The notes under the pieces are model-generated. The model saw only the letters and a list, made by a program, of their open reading frames with translations. It made no database searches and had not been told where the DNA came from. DNA of 64,000 nucleotides from Sphingomonas populi (GTDB lineage Bacteria > Pseudomonadota > Alphaproteobacteria > Sphingomonadales > Sphingomonadaceae): assembly GCF_004208535.1 (NCBI RefSeq), contig NZ_SGIS01000008.1:62001-126000 (forward strand). Reading direction: 5' to 3'. Below, piece by piece: positions 8,956 to 17,891 of the stretch (position 1 is its first letter; each line of letters starts with the position of its first letter). The position numbers were made by a program, and so were the translations under genes.

Positions 8956-9492
8956 ATGGCTATCTCGACGCGTCGCTTGTTTGGTCGAAGGAATAGCCCG
9001 TTGCCGAACCACCGCGTCATCGTCGCCACAGGGTTCAGGGTCATCGGTTTGGCTACGGCACTCGCATCGTCATTGCTGGCAATCACGATGGGTATCGCAG
9101 CCTGCATGGCCGCGCCATCCGCCGGCCAGCATAGGCCGGACTACCTCAGCGTGACGCAGTATGGGCTCGTCGGCCTGCTCGCGAATGCGGCGAGCGGTGC
9201 AGGCGAAATCATGTCGCTGCTCAATGGTGTGGCCGTCGCGATTTTCGGGCTGATCGCGGTGCTGGCCCTGATCGCCGCATCGTTCGGCGTGCTTTTATAC
9301 GCTGTCGGGCGGGGCTTGCGCGCATCTGCGCCATGGGCGCGATTCATCGCGGCCGCCATTATGGTGGTCCTGCTGCTGAACAGCCTCCCCGCCTTGTACG
9401 TTTTGCAAGGGGGAGCCCGTCTCGCCGGCGCCGTCGCCCCGATCCTGTCTCTTTACGTGCTCTGGGTCCTCAGCGCGCGATATGCGGATTGA
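8956..9492 (+). CDS. Membrane protein of unknown function, four predicted helices
   Basis: A 178-aa protein I do not recognise. The N-terminal 20 residues are basic (MAISTRRLFGRRNSPLPNHR). Four hydrophobic stretches follow near 23-50, 86-112, 122-143 and 150-174, with small Ala/Gly-rich loops. The start is preceded by AGGGAAG. Coding bias looks like the neighbours. It ends 180 bases before lemA on the same strand, so a shared transcript is possible but not shown. Confidence 0.6.
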   Translation: MAISTRRLFGRRNSPLPNHRVIVATGFRVIGLATALASSLLAITMGIAACMAAPSAGQHRPDYLSVTQYGLVGLLANAASGAGEIMSLLNGVAVAIFGLIAVLALIAASFGVLLYAVGRGLRASAPWARFIAAAIMVVLLLNSLPALYVLQGGARLAGAVAPILSLYVLWVLSARYAD

Positions 9493-9671
9493 AAATCTCT
9501 GCGCGGCTGCGGAGCATCACCCGCGAGACCATGCCACAGCGGCGGGAGGCAAACCCTTGCGTGCGGCGAAGCCGGTCGCGTCCAACCAGCGGCTGTGGAC
9601 ATCCGAGGCTGGAGCGTTATCCCCAACGAGTACAGCCGGTTGGCGTCGGCGCGATCTTTGCGGGAGCGAAC

Positions 9672-10244
9672 GTGACATATACTGCTTTGTGGCCGGCACT
9701 CGCGCTCGTAGCGCTGGCCGGCCTCTTCTTCATCCTGATCTACAACCGGCTGGTGCGCGCCCGCGCGCTCGTGCGCGAGGGATGGAGCGGCATTACCGTG
9801 CAATTGCGGCGCCGTGCCGATCTCGTACCCAATCTGGTCGCCACGGTTCGGGGCTATGCCGCGCATGAACGCGATCTGCTCGACGCCGTCACGGCCCGTC
9901 GGTCGGACGCGGTGAAAGCCGCCCTCCCGGAGGATGCCGCCCGTGCCGATGCGGCGCTGGGCGGCATGCTCGGCCGGCTGATGGCGGTGGTCGAGGCCTA
10001 TCCCGAGCTGAAGGCCGATACCAATTTCCGCGCGCTTCAGACCGAGCTGTCCGCGATCGAGACCGAACTACAAAGCGCCCGGCGCTATTACAACGCGACC
10101 GTGCGCGATCTGAACACGCGTGTCGCGTCCTTCCCCGATCTGCTCGTCGCCGGTCCACTCGGTTTTCGCGAGGAACAGTATTTCGAGGATGCGGACCCCG
10201 CTATCGCCAGCGCCCCGCCGGTCCGTTTCGACAGCGTGCGCTGA
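9672..10244 (+). CDS. lemA: LemA-family protein
   Basis: A 190-aa protein. The N-terminal helix PALALVALAGLFFILIYNRLV (about 7-27) anchors it in the membrane. The conserved LemA core follows: VREGWSGITVQLRRRADLVP, NLVATVRGYAAHERDLLDAV, a long helical bundle, and YYNATVRDLNTRVASFPDLL near the end. The GTG at 9672 is the best start, with GGGAG 6 bases upstream; the longer upstream frame has no family similarity. LemA proteins are helical-bundle membrane proteins of poorly understood function, very often paired with a DUF2207 gene, as here (gap of 2 bases). Confidence 0.92.
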   Translation: MTYTALWPALALVALAGLFFILIYNRLVRARALVREGWSGITVQLRRRADLVPNLVATVRGYAAHERDLLDAVTARRSDAVKAALPEDAARADAALGGMLGRLMAVVEAYPELKADTNFRALQTELSAIETELQSARRYYNATVRDLNTRVASFPDLLVAGPLGFREEQYFEDADPAIASAPPVRFDSVR

Positions 10245-10246
10245 GC

Positions 10247-12184
10247 GTGCGGACCCTGCCAACGCTGATCGCAGCGCTCGCGCTGCTGGTCGCGATGCCC
10301 GCGCGCGCCGAGGAGCGGATCACCGATTTCCTCAGCGACGTCACGGTGCGCGCGGATGGCGCGCTGGACGTGGTCGAAACGATCCACATCGTCTCCGAGG
10401 GGGATGAGATCAAACGTGGAATCCAGCGCGATTTCCCCACTCGCTATCGCGGTCCGGGGGGCCGGCTGGTTGCCGTCGGCTTCCGGGTGGTGGACGTGGC
10501 GCGCGACGGCCGCCCCGAACCCTATACGCTCCTCGGCATGGACAATGGCGAGCGGGTGCGGATCGGCCACGCGGATACGCTGCTGACGCCCGGTCAGCAT
10601 GTCTATCGCATCCACTATCGCACGACCCGCCAACTCAGTTTCTATTCCGATGTCGACGAGCTTTACTGGAACGCCACCGGCAATGGCTGGACCTTCCCGA
10701 TCGAGCGCGCAGAGGCAAGGATCACGCTGCCGAAGCCAGTGACGTTCGGGAAGCGGGCGCTGTATACCGGCAAACAGGGCTCAACCGCCACTGACGCGCA
10801 AGTGGTGGAAGAACGGCCGGGCCGGATCGTCTTTCGCACCACACGGCGGCTTGAGGCGATGGAGGGGTTCACCGTGGCTGCCGCCTGGCCCAAGGGCGTC
10901 GTCGCCGCGCCCGACGCGCTGGACAAGCTCGGCTGGTGGCTGAGCGATTGGGGCGCGATGCTGCTCGCCACCATCGGCGTGATCGCCATGCTCGCTTACT
11001 GGGCGCATGCCTTGTGGCGGGCGCGGCGCCGCTCCGGTTCTCGTCCGCTCGTGCCGCTGTTCTCGCCGCCCGACGGCCTGTCTGCGGCTGCGGTGCGCTA
11101 TGTCTGGCGCAAGGATTTCGACGATCGCACCTTTTCCGCAGCGGTGGTCGATACCGCGGTGCGCGTGCGGCTACGGATCGTGGACGATGACGCCGGGCAG
11201 CGGCTCGAGCAGGTGGACGGCGGCGCCGATCTTCCCCCGGCGGAAGAGAAAATGGCCCGGCGGCTGTTCAAATCGCGCAAGTCGGTGGTGCTGACGCAGG
11301 CCAACCACGCCGTACTGACCGCCGCGCGCCGCAGCCTGGCAGAGGAACTCGAGGCGCAGTACGGCGAAGGCCACACCTTTACCGAGGAACCCCGCAAACG
11401 CTTGCTGGGACGGATTCTCATCGTCGGCCTGATGCTGGCGGTGGCGGTTACGGCGTTGCTGGATAGTCCACGGATTTCGCCCTGGACCCTCGCCGGGCTC
11501 GTCGGCGGCATGGTCATCGGCCGCGTTCTGCTCATGCTGCTGGCCCGCCAGCGCCGCCGGAGGCTGCGCAAGGGCGTGAAGACCCTGAACTGGATCGTCA
11601 CCGGGGTGATCTCACTGGCAACGGTTCTGCTGGGCTGCACGCTCATCTTCCTGGGCTTTGTCAGCGGCAACCCCCTCCCCCTGCTCGTTCCGTTGCTCGC
11701 CATCCCCTTCCTGTTGGTGACCCGCGCGTTGCTGGTGGTGCCCACCCCGGCCGGATGGGTGCTGCGCGACGGCATTCGCGGCTTTCGCCATTATCTTGCC
11801 GTGGCGGAGGAGGACCGGCTGGACACGCTCAACCCGCCGGAAAAGACCGCAGCGCTGTTCGAACGCTATCTGCCCTATGCCATGGCGCTGGAGGTGGAGA
11901 ATCGCTGGGCGAAACGCTTCGCCGACATCATGGCCACGGCCGGCATGGACGGCCAGCCCAACGCCACCGGCGACTGGTATGTCGGGAACAACCCGCGACC
12001 CTGGTCGGATTCCAGCGCCTTCGCGGTCGCGACGGGCAGCGCGCTGACCTCCACCATCGCTTCGGCCGCGACGTCGCCCAGCACCTCCAGCAGCAGTTCC
12101 AGTAGCAGCAGCAGTTCCAGCGGCTCGTCCGGCGACGGGTCCTCCGGCGGCGGCGGCGGTGGCGGCGGTGGATCGGGATGGTAG
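10247..12184 (+). CDS. DUF2207 membrane protein with Ser/Gly-rich tail
   Basis: A 645-aa protein starting at a GTG two bases after the lemA stop. Signal peptide 1-21 (LIAALALLVAMPARAEE), an extracytoplasmic DUF2207 beta-rich domain at about 22-215 (VETIHIVSEGDEIKRGIQRD), a membrane helix near 240-260, and a helix pair around 385-425 and 450-500. The cytoplasmic part contains LFERYLPYAMALEVENRWAK, a DUF2207 hallmark. The last 35 residues are a run of Ser followed by Gly ending GSGW, the usual low-complexity tail of these proteins. The family function is unknown; pairing with LemA suggests an envelope complex. Confidence 0.92.
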   Translation: MRTLPTLIAALALLVAMPARAEERITDFLSDVTVRADGALDVVETIHIVSEGDEIKRGIQRDFPTRYRGPGGRLVAVGFRVVDVARDGRPEPYTLLGMDNGERVRIGHADTLLTPGQHVYRIHYRTTRQLSFYSDVDELYWNATGNGWTFPIERAEARITLPKPVTFGKRALYTGKQGSTATDAQVVEERPGRIVFRTTRRLEAMEGFTVAAAWPKGVVAAPDALDKLGWWLSDWGAMLLATIGVIAMLAYWAHALWRARRRSGSRPLVPLFSPPDGLSAAAVRYVWRKDFDDRTFSAAVVDTAVRVRLRIVDDDAGQRLEQVDGGADLPPAEEKMARRLFKSRKSVVLTQANHAVLTAARRSLAEELEAQYGEGHTFTEEPRKRLLGRILIVGLMLAVAVTALLDSPRISPWTLAGLVGGMVIGRVLLMLLARQRRRRLRKGVKTLNWIVTGVISLATVLLGCTLIFLGFVSGNPLPLLVPLLAIPFLLVTRALLVVPTPAGWVLRDGIRGFRHYLAVAEEDRLDTLNPPEKTAALFERYLPYAMALEVENRWAKRFADIMATAGMDGQPNATGDWYVGNNPRPWSDSSAFAVATGSALTSTIASAATSPSTSSSSSSSSSSSSGSSGDGSSGGGGGGGGGSGW

Positions 12185-12351
12185 CGCGCGCACATACGCG
12201 GCACTGAAAAAGGGTTCCGCCAGCTTCCGACACGCTCTTTTCATCCGGCCGAACGAAAAAAATCTGTGCCGGTCGGGAGCCTCACGGCGCCTCCCGACGT
12301 TACGAAGAGGAAACGACCCGAGTTCGTCGTTTTGCACTGGGAGAGATATGT

Positions 12352-12915
12352 ATGAAGCGTCTGACGATCATCCTGCCCGCCATCGCGATGCTGGCGGCCT
12401 GCGACTCGAAGCCGACCGTCAAGGCTGAGAATGCCTCCGTCGCGGACGTCGCGGCGGCTACCAAAAATGCGGTCAAGCTCGAACCCGGCAAGTGGGAGAC
12501 GACGGTCGCGATTCTGTCGGTCGAGGGTCCAGGCCTTCCCCCGGCGATGGTGACGGCGATGAAGCAGCAGATGAAGGCGCAGAAGGTCGAGACCTGCCTC
12601 ACGCCCGAACAGGCCGAAAAGCCGCCGCAGGACATGCTCGGTGCGGCCAAGAACTGCACGTATGAAAAGTTTGAGATGGGCGGCGGCAAGATGAGCGGGA
12701 CGTTGGTGTGCAAGGGTACGCCCGGCATGCCGGCGGGTGAGATGCGGGCATCCATGTCGGGCAACTTCGCCAGCACCAGCTATGACGTTACGAGCGAATC
12801 GACGATGGCCATGCCGGCGATGCCCGGCGGTCCGGCGGGCGGCGGCAAGGTGACCACCAAGACCCAGGTCACCGGCAAGCGCGTTGGCGCCTGCGACGCG
12901 CCGAAGGCAAGCTGA
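12352..12915 (+). CDS. DUF3617-domain lipoprotein
   Basis: A 187-aa protein with lipoprotein signal MKRLTIILPAIAMLAACDSK (lipobox LAAC). The DUF3617 body has the family's KLEPGKWETTVAILSVEGPG, a central CLTPEQAEKPPQDML with the first conserved cysteine, the second in KNCTYEKFEMGGGKM, and a C-terminal TGKRVGACDAP. Domain members are small envelope proteins of unknown function found mostly in sphingomonads and relatives. It is preceded by GGGAGAG and followed by a strong hairpin at 12938. Confidence 0.9.
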   Translation: MKRLTIILPAIAMLAACDSKPTVKAENASVADVAAATKNAVKLEPGKWETTVAILSVEGPGLPPAMVTAMKQQMKAQKVETCLTPEQAEKPPQDMLGAAKNCTYEKFEMGGGKMSGTLVCKGTPGMPAGEMRASMSGNFASTSYDVTSESTMAMPAMPGGPAGGGKVTTKTQVTGKRVGACDAPKAS

Positions 12916-12937
12916 GACAGCTTCAACCGAGATGGCA

Positions 12938-12964
12938 CACCGCCCGCTCCCACAGCGGGCGGTG
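12938..12964 (+). terminator. Terminator-like hairpin after the DUF3617 gene
   Basis: Perfect 11-base arms CACCGCCCGCT and AGCGGGCGGTG around CCCAC, 22 bases after the stop. No T-tract follows, so it is a probable rather than certain terminator. Confidence 0.6.
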
Positions 12965-13253
12965 ATGCTCGACCGTGTCGGGTAGCGGGAAACCGCGCGC
13001 GATCTCGGTATCGGGGATGCCTTCCGCAGCAAATGCTGTCTGCAAGGGACCATCCCATGCCGAGCTATTCACGCCTGTTCCGGGCGACGCCGCCGTTCAC
13101 TCTGGCGGCATTGGGGTACTCCGAACGCGGGCGCGCACTAACGGAACGACGGCGGAGAGATGCCCTTCTCTGCCCAACGCGCCAAGGATACGTCGCGCGC
13201 CATTTTCAGCGTGTCGCAGGGCTTATCGATACATAGGCTTGCGGCGGCACGCG
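12965..13253. other. Gene-free gap at the left border of the secretion locus
   Basis: Convergent gap between the DUF3617 gene and sctP. The short open frames here are Arg/Pro-rich with no domain features. I see no tRNA, integrase fragment or direct repeat that would mark an island border. Confidence 0.5.
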
Positions 13254-13889
13254 CTACCCGAACGAGCCGTCGGTTCGCACTGACATCGCAGCGACGGTGA
13301 CGCCGCGTGCGGCGAGGCGGCGACGCAATTCGTCGGTGGCGGCGGTGCCGTGCGACTGGTCCCGGCTCAGGTTGATGTCCACCGAAAGCGCGCCCACCGG
13401 ATTTTGCACGACCAGCACGTCGCGGACGGGTGTCCGCGCATCGTGGAAGGTGAGCTGCGTCTCGCTGGTGCCCGGGGGCGGTAGCGCGAGCCGGTCGGCG
13501 ACGCTCGCCTCCACGTTCGGCTGTGCAGGTGCGCCGGCCGATGGCGTGGCGTCTGCCCGTGGTGCGGCTGCGGTCTTGACCATGCCGGGCGATGCCAGCG
13601 CAGCGTTGCTCTCCTCGCGAGTGTGTCGCGGGACCGGCAGCGGGAACGATGCGATCGCATCCCCGGGCACGACCGTCGATTGGAGTTTGCGTGCCGACCG
13701 TGGCGGCGTCGCGGTGGCCGGCAGGGCTTCGGCGGGTGGCTGCGCTGCGCCGGCGTGCTGCTCCGCTGCCTGCCGGCCGAGACTCTCACCGAAGCGCTTA
13801 GCCGCCGCCTCGCCGCCGGACGAAGCGGCCGTGGTGCTGCGTGGCGCGGCAAGCGGCGGTAATGCAGCGGTCGCCGTGCTCACGCCCAC
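13254..13889 (-). CDS. sctP: SctP-like needle-length / substrate-switch protein
   Basis: A 211-aa protein and last gene of the minus type III operon. The first 130 residues are Ala/Pro-rich and disordered, as in YscP/FliK relatives. The C-terminal 70 residues form a compact segment (VRDVLVVQNPVGALSVDINL, then DELRRRLAARGVTVAAMSVR) consistent with the T3S4/Flg_hook domain that acts on SctU. It overlaps the sctO frame by 10 bases. It is short for SctP, where length sets needle length, implying a short needle if the role is conserved. Assigned mainly from position after sctN and sctO plus this domain pattern. Confidence 0.65.
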   Translation of the reverse strand: MGVSTATAALPPLAAPRSTTAASSGGEAAAKRFGESLGRQAAEQHAGAAQPPAEALPATATPPRSARKLQSTVVPGDAIASFPLPVPRHTREESNAALASPGMVKTAAAPRADATPSAGAPAQPNVEASVADRLALPPPGTSETQLTFHDARTPVRDVLVVQNPVGALSVDINLSRDQSHGTAATDELRRRLAARGVTVAAMSVRTDGSFG

Positions 13890-14335
13890 GCCATGTCTCC
13901 AGCAACCGCGTGGCCATCGGCGAGACGGCGCTCGACCGACCGCCGGTGTTTGATGACCACCTCACGCAAGCGCGCGCTGAGCGCCTCCAGCCGCAGCTCG
14001 GCGCGGCGCAAGTGCTGGCGGATCGCAGCGGCGCGGTCGGTCGCCTCGGTGATCGCGCGTTCGGCATGGCCGATCGCGTCGGTCGCTTCACGAACGCGCT
14101 GCTCGCACGAACCGCAATATTCGGCGACATGCGCGTCGGCGGGCGCGCCGAGCCGATCGGCGAATGCGCGCTCGCGCTGCGCCCGCGCGGCCGCGGCGGC
14201 GCGTTGGGCCTCGGTTCGGGCTGCCTCGGCGGCTGCGACCGCAGCCGCAGCAAGCGCCGCTTCGCGCGCGCGGCGGTCCACGTCGCGGCGGCGCAACCGC
14301 AGCAAGGTTTTGAGTTTGTCGATCTGGCCGCTCAT
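13880..14335 (-). CDS. sctO: SctO-like central stalk of the type III ATPase
   Basis: A 151-aa protein that is almost entirely charged alpha-helix and Ala-rich coiled coil (KLKTLLRLRRRDVDRRAREA, later EALSARLREVVIKHRRSVER). SctO/FliJ proteins are about this size, form an antiparallel coiled coil inside the SctN hexamer and link it to SctV. The start overlaps the sctN stop by 4 bases (ATGA). One Cys-x-x-Cys (CGSC) sits near residue 76. Assignment rests on size, coiled coil and location; sequence in this family is poorly conserved. Confidence 0.75.
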   Translation of the reverse strand: MSGQIDKLKTLLRLRRRDVDRRAREAALAAAAVAAAEAARTEAQRAAAAARAQRERAFADRLGAPADAHVAEYCGSCEQRVREATDAIGHAERAITEATDRAAAIRQHLRRAELRLEALSARLREVVIKHRRSVERRLADGHAVAGDMAWA

Positions 14336-15660
14336 GGCTCGAATCCTCTCAGCATGATCTGTGTCTTGACCAGCTCGCAGCGGTCGTGCGTGCGCTGGCG
14401 CAGGAACTCGTCGAGCGCGGCCTGCATCGCCAGCGCGCGATCCGCGAGCGCATCCTGGCCGGGCTTGTAGTCGCCGACCTGGACGATCAGCTCGATCTCG
14501 TCGAGCTTGGCGAGCAGCGCGCGCAAGCCCGTCGCGGCGCGCTGTTGCTCGGACGAGACCAGTTGCGTCGTCAGACGGCTTTGGCTGGCCAGCACGTCGA
14601 TCGCCGGATAATGGCCCCGCGCCGCCAGCTTGCGCGACAGGATGATGTGCCCGTCGAGCAGCGAGCGCACCTCCTCGCCGACCGGATCATCCTCCTCGTC
14701 TTCGAGCAGCACGGTGTAGATGCCGGTGATCGCGCCGGCGGCATCGGTCCCGGCGCGCTCGAACAGGCGCGGCAACTCCGCGAACACCGAAGGCGGAAAG
14801 CCGCGCCGCACCGGCGGCTCGCCGGCGGACAGGCCGATTTCGCGCAAGGCGCGCGAGAAGCGCGTCACCGAGTCCATCAGCAACAGCACATGCTTGCCGT
14901 CGCGGCGGAACCCCTCGGCGATGGCGGTGGCAGCATGCGCGGCGCGCACGCGTTCCAGCGCGGGCCGGTCGGACGTGGCGACGATCACCACCGACCGCGC
15001 GAGGCCGGTCGCGCCGAGATTGTCCTCAATGAACTCGCGCACCTCGCGACCGCGTTCGCCGATCAGCGCGATAACGATCGCGTCGGCCTCGGTCTGGCGC
15101 GCGAGCGTGCCGAGCAGGGTCGATTTGCCGCCGCCGGCGGCGGCAAACACGCCGATGCGCTGGCCGCGTCCGATCGGCAGCACGCCGTCGATCGCACGCA
15201 CCCCGGTTTCAATCTGGCGATCGATCCGCGCACGCTGCATCGGGTTGGGCGCATCGGCATAGAGCGGCTGAGTCGATTCCCCGCGCACCGCCGGCGCGGC
15301 ATCGAGTGGTTGCAACCGCGCATCGAGCACGCGCCCGAGCAAGCTTTCCGCGACCGGCACGCTATCTTCACCGAGCCGCACCACCACCTCGGTCTCGACC
15401 GACAGCCCGCGCAAATCGCCGAGCGGCGCGAGGATGGTCTCACCCTGGTGGATGCCGACCACCTCGGCGAGCAAGGCGGGCTGGTCGGCACGGTCGAGCA
15501 ATGCACACGTCTGACCAATCCGCGCGGTGATGCCGCTCACCCGGATCGCGGTGCCGATCGCACCTTTAACCCGCCCGCGCTGCTCGAAGGCGGGCGCGGC
15601 GTCGAGCCGGTCGAACAACTGGCTCAGCCGCGTTTCGGGACCAGCCCCGTCAAGCGACAT
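14332..15660 (-). CDS. sctN: Type III secretion ATPase SctN
   Basis: Cytoplasmic hexameric ATPase (442 aa) that unfolds substrates and releases chaperones. Visible parts: N-terminal beta-barrel with RVKGAIGTAIRV; DRQIETGVRAIDGVLPIGRG; Walker A AAGGGKSTLLG; an IGERGREVREF loop; Walker B HVLLLMDSVTRFSRALREIG; and DIPVGEEV-type DPVGEEVRSLLDGHIILSR. The ATG at 15660 is right because family similarity starts there and it overlaps the sctL stop by 11 bases; the frame extending to 15819 is the antisense-phase part of sctL. It works with SctL, SctK, SctO and SctQ at the base of the machine. Confidence 0.96.
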   Translation of the reverse strand: MSLDGAGPETRLSQLFDRLDAAPAFEQRGRVKGAIGTAIRVSGITARIGQTCALLDRADQPALLAEVVGIHQGETILAPLGDLRGLSVETEVVVRLGEDSVPVAESLLGRVLDARLQPLDAAPAVRGESTQPLYADAPNPMQRARIDRQIETGVRAIDGVLPIGRGQRIGVFAAAGGGKSTLLGTLARQTEADAIVIALIGERGREVREFIEDNLGATGLARSVVIVATSDRPALERVRAAHAATAIAEGFRRDGKHVLLLMDSVTRFSRALREIGLSAGEPPVRRGFPPSVFAELPRLFERAGTDAAGAITGIYTVLLEDEEDDPVGEEVRSLLDGHIILSRKLAARGHYPAIDVLASQSRLTTQLVSSEQQRAATGLRALLAKLDEIELIVQVGDYKPGQDALADRALAMQAALDEFLRQRTHDRCELVKTQIMLRGFEP

Positions 15661-16255
15661 CGGCCAGCTCCCAGCGTTCAGCGAGCGCGGCGATCTGCAC
15701 ATCGAGATCGGCGATGATACGCCCATCGGCGCCGCTGACACGGCATTGGTGGATTTCGAGCGCAGGGTCGGCGATGACGTGAACCTCGCCTTCGCCATGA
15801 TGATCGGCGAGCGCCGCAAGCACCGGCTGCTGGAGCGTCGGCGGCACTTCGACCGTGATCACGCCGCCCGGCGTGACCGCAGCGACCGCGCGGCGCGCGA
15901 TGCCGGTCATCACCACCTCGTCGCCGATGGCGCCCAGCATCTGGCGTACTGCGGCGAGCGCGAGCGCGGCCAACGCGTTTTCGCTTTCACGAGCGTCGCG
16001 CGCGGCCTGCGCGGCCAGTTCGGCGATGGCAGCGGCGAAGGCGGCGCGGCCTTCGGCGAAGCCCTCGGCACGGCCGCGCTCGACCGCCGCCTGCGTTTCG
16101 ATCGCGATACGCGCAGCGCTATCGGCGCCATAATCGTGGATCGCGGTGAGCAGGTCGCGCGCCTCGGCGATGGCACCCGCGTCGGCGGCGCGGATCACGG
16201 GCCGGTCGGTCGCGATCAGCGCCGCGCCGTCATTGTGGAGCAGGTAGAAGGTCAT
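15650..16255 (-). CDS. sctL: SctL, stator protein of the type III ATPase
   Basis: A 201-aa protein. The start MTFYLLHNDGAALIATDRPV is typical for YscL/HrpE proteins. An Ala/Glu-rich helical middle follows (ERGRAEGFAEGRAAFAAAI), then a C-terminal V1/FliH-like domain (VTPGGVITVEVPPTLQQPVL, GEVHVIADPALEIHQCRVSG). SctL dimers bind SctN and tether it to SctQ. The start overlaps the sctK stop by 4 bases. The frame also runs upstream to 16564, but that portion is out of phase with sctK and has no similarity. Confidence 0.9.
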   Translation of the reverse strand: MTFYLLHNDGAALIATDRPVIRAADAGAIAEARDLLTAIHDYGADSAARIAIETQAAVERGRAEGFAEGRAAFAAAIAELAAQAARDARESENALAALALAAVRQMLGAIGDEVVMTGIARRAVAAVTPGGVITVEVPPTLQQPVLAALADHHGEGEVHVIADPALEIHQCRVSGADGRIIADLDVQIAALAERWELADVA

Positions 16256-16734
16256 GCAGTCTCCTCCGCGATCCGCTCGGCCGCACGCACGAACGCGTCG
16301 CCCTGCGGCAGATCGGTGGCGGAGCGGCCAAGCCGCTGGGCCAGCGCGCGCGGCAGCGCCTGTTCGGCGAGCATGCGACCCGTGGCGCTCAGCGCGGGCG
16401 GCGCGGCGAGCCGTCGGTCGCCACCGGGCGCGAGCGCAAGCACGCGTTCGAGCGCATCTTCGCCAACGATCGCGGCATAGTCGCGCAGCCGCTCGCCATC
16501 GATCTCCTCGGCGAGCCGGTCGCGCCCGGCGACCAGCGCGGCGAGCGCGAATATCCGGCCGCACTCGACTTCGCCCAGCGCGGGCCAGCGCGGCCAGACG
16601 GCGAGATCGGCGAACGTCGGCGGCGTGCGCGCCGCCTCACCGATCAGCGCCACGCCACGCCGCGCGCGCGGATCGAGCCGCCGTGCGAGCGCCGCGCTCG
16701 CCGCCAGCCGAGAACGGGCATGCGTGCCGTTCAT
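16252..16734 (-). CDS. sctK: SctK-like sorting-platform protein
   Basis: A 160-aa protein. It is Ala/Arg-rich and helical, with GEVECGRIFALAALVAGRDR and LRDYAAIVGEDALERVLAL, which fits the YscK/OrgA group of accessory cytoplasmic proteins connecting SctQ to the SctD ring. The position between sctJ and sctL with 4-base overlaps at both ends matches the Ysc gene order J-K-L. Similarity is weak, as is normal for SctK, so synteny carries most of the call. Confidence 0.72.
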   Translation of the reverse strand: MNGTHARSRLAASAALARRLDPRARRGVALIGEAARTPPTFADLAVWPRWPALGEVECGRIFALAALVAGRDRLAEEIDGERLRDYAAIVGEDALERVLALAPGGDRRLAAPPALSATGRMLAEQALPRALAQRLGRSATDLPQGDAFVRAAERIAEETA

Positions 16735-17474
16735 TCGGCCGGCACCGGCAAGGTCGTGGCGCGCCGCCGCCGCGGCCAGAACAGCGCCGCCGCCGCCGCG
16801 ACCAAGGCCGCCGCGATCAGCACCACCCGCGCCAGCGGCGTATCGAACGTCTCCACCGAGATCGCCGGCGCAGGCGCGGCGATCTGGCTCGGCACCATCA
16901 CCACCGAGACCTTGTCGTAGCTCAGCCCTTCGATGCTATTGGTGACGAGCGATTTGATCGCGCCGGTCTGGCTGCGCACGTCGAAGCCCGGCTGGTATTT
17001 GATGAACACCGCCGCCGATGAAGGCTTCATCGTCTCAGACAGCGGATCGGGCTGCGGGATGGCGAGGTGGACGCGCGCCTCGACCACGCCGTCGATCTCG
17101 CTGACGGTGTGGCTCAGTTCCTGTGACAGCCCGTAGATAAGCCGCGCGCGCTCCTCGACCGGCGAGGAGACGAAGCCCTTCTTCTCGAAAATCGTGCCGA
17201 GCGTCGCGAAGTCGTCACGCGGCAGCCCGTTCGAGCGCAGCACCTGCACCGCGCGGGAGAATTGATCGGGCGCAACCGCGATGCTCCAGTTGCCGTCGGC
17301 GCCGGTCGTCTTGCTGGCGTCGACATCGGCGGAACGGAGCACGGCGATCATCTCGTTCGCCTCCGCCTCCTTCAATTTGCCGTACACTTCCTGCTTGCCG
17401 CACGCCGAAAGCAGCAACAGCGGCAACAGGGCGAACGCCATCCAGCGGCGGTAAGCAGCAAATGCCTTCGTCAT
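16731..17474 (-). CDS. sctJ: SctJ, inner-ring lipoprotein of the basal body
   Basis: A 247-aa YscJ/FliF-family lipoprotein. Signal peptide and lipobox end at LLLLSACGKQ (Cys about residue 26). Ring-building motif 1 contains EANEMIAVLRSADVDASKT; the second contains EARVHLAIPQPDPLSETMKP and SSAAVFIKYQPG. A C-terminal membrane helix lies at about 213-232 (VVLIAAALVAAAAALFW) followed by basic residues. Together with SctD it forms the inner-membrane rings. GAGAGGAAG precedes the ATG. Confidence 0.96.
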   Translation of the reverse strand: MTKAFAAYRRWMAFALLPLLLLSACGKQEVYGKLKEAEANEMIAVLRSADVDASKTTGADGNWSIAVAPDQFSRAVQVLRSNGLPRDDFATLGTIFEKKGFVSSPVEERARLIYGLSQELSHTVSEIDGVVEARVHLAIPQPDPLSETMKPSSAAVFIKYQPGFDVRSQTGAIKSLVTNSIEGLSYDKVSVVMVPSQIAAPAPAISVETFDTPLARVVLIAAALVAAAAALFWPRRRRATTLPVPAE

Positions 17475-17495
17475 CGTCTTCCTCTCCCTTCCCGC

Positions 17496-17891
17496 TCAGC
17501 CCTGCTGGCGGAAAAGCTGCTGGATGCCGTCCGAACTGCGGTTGGCGATGCTCGACGAAAGCTGCGCGTGGAACGCGAATTCCTGGCAGCGCATGGTCAG
17601 TTGCACGATCTCGCCAGGGGTCAGCTTGCCGTCGGACTGCTCTGCGCCGCGCGCGTAGTCGGCGATGCCCTTTGCCTCGCCGTCGACCTTGTCGAGCGTG
17701 TCGAGCATCCCCTTCACCGCTGGCGGTACATCGTGACTGGCGGCTACCGCCTGCGGTGCGGTGGCCTGGTGCATCGCGCTTTCGAACTGCACCTGCGTGC
17801 CCAGTTGCGGCGCCTGCGGCATGGCAGGGCCGAGATCGGTGACGCGCGGCGGCGGTGCGGCGACGCTCGCCGCGATCGCTTCGACGCTCAT
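17496..17891 (-). CDS. sctI: SctI-like inner rod protein
   Basis: A 131-aa protein. The N-terminal 60 residues are low complexity. The C-terminal half has the rod pattern LTPGEIVQLTMRCQEFAFHA then QLSSSIANRSSDGIQQLFRQ, ending QQG, matching YscI/HrpB rod proteins in which L-M-Q-x-x-x and a terminal amphipathic helix are conserved. It would form the adaptor between the SctRST channel and the needle. It sits directly before sctJ, as yscI does before yscJ, and overlaps the upstream gene by TGATG. Confidence 0.82.
   Translation of the reverse strand: MSVEAIAASVAAPPPRVTDLGPAMPQAPQLGTQVQFESAMHQATAPQAVAASHDVPPAVKGMLDTLDKVDGEAKGIADYARGAEQSDGKLTPGEIVQLTMRCQEFAFHAQLSSSIANRSSDGIQQLFRQQG

Noticed and set aside
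12061..12184. Ser-then-Gly repeat at the end of the DUF2207 gene as a separate repeat element
   Set aside because: Low-complexity Ser/Gly tails are a normal feature of DUF2207 proteins.
12965..13253. Short plus-strand frames left of sctP
   Set aside because: Arg/Pro-rich, no ribosome-binding site, no similarity to known families.
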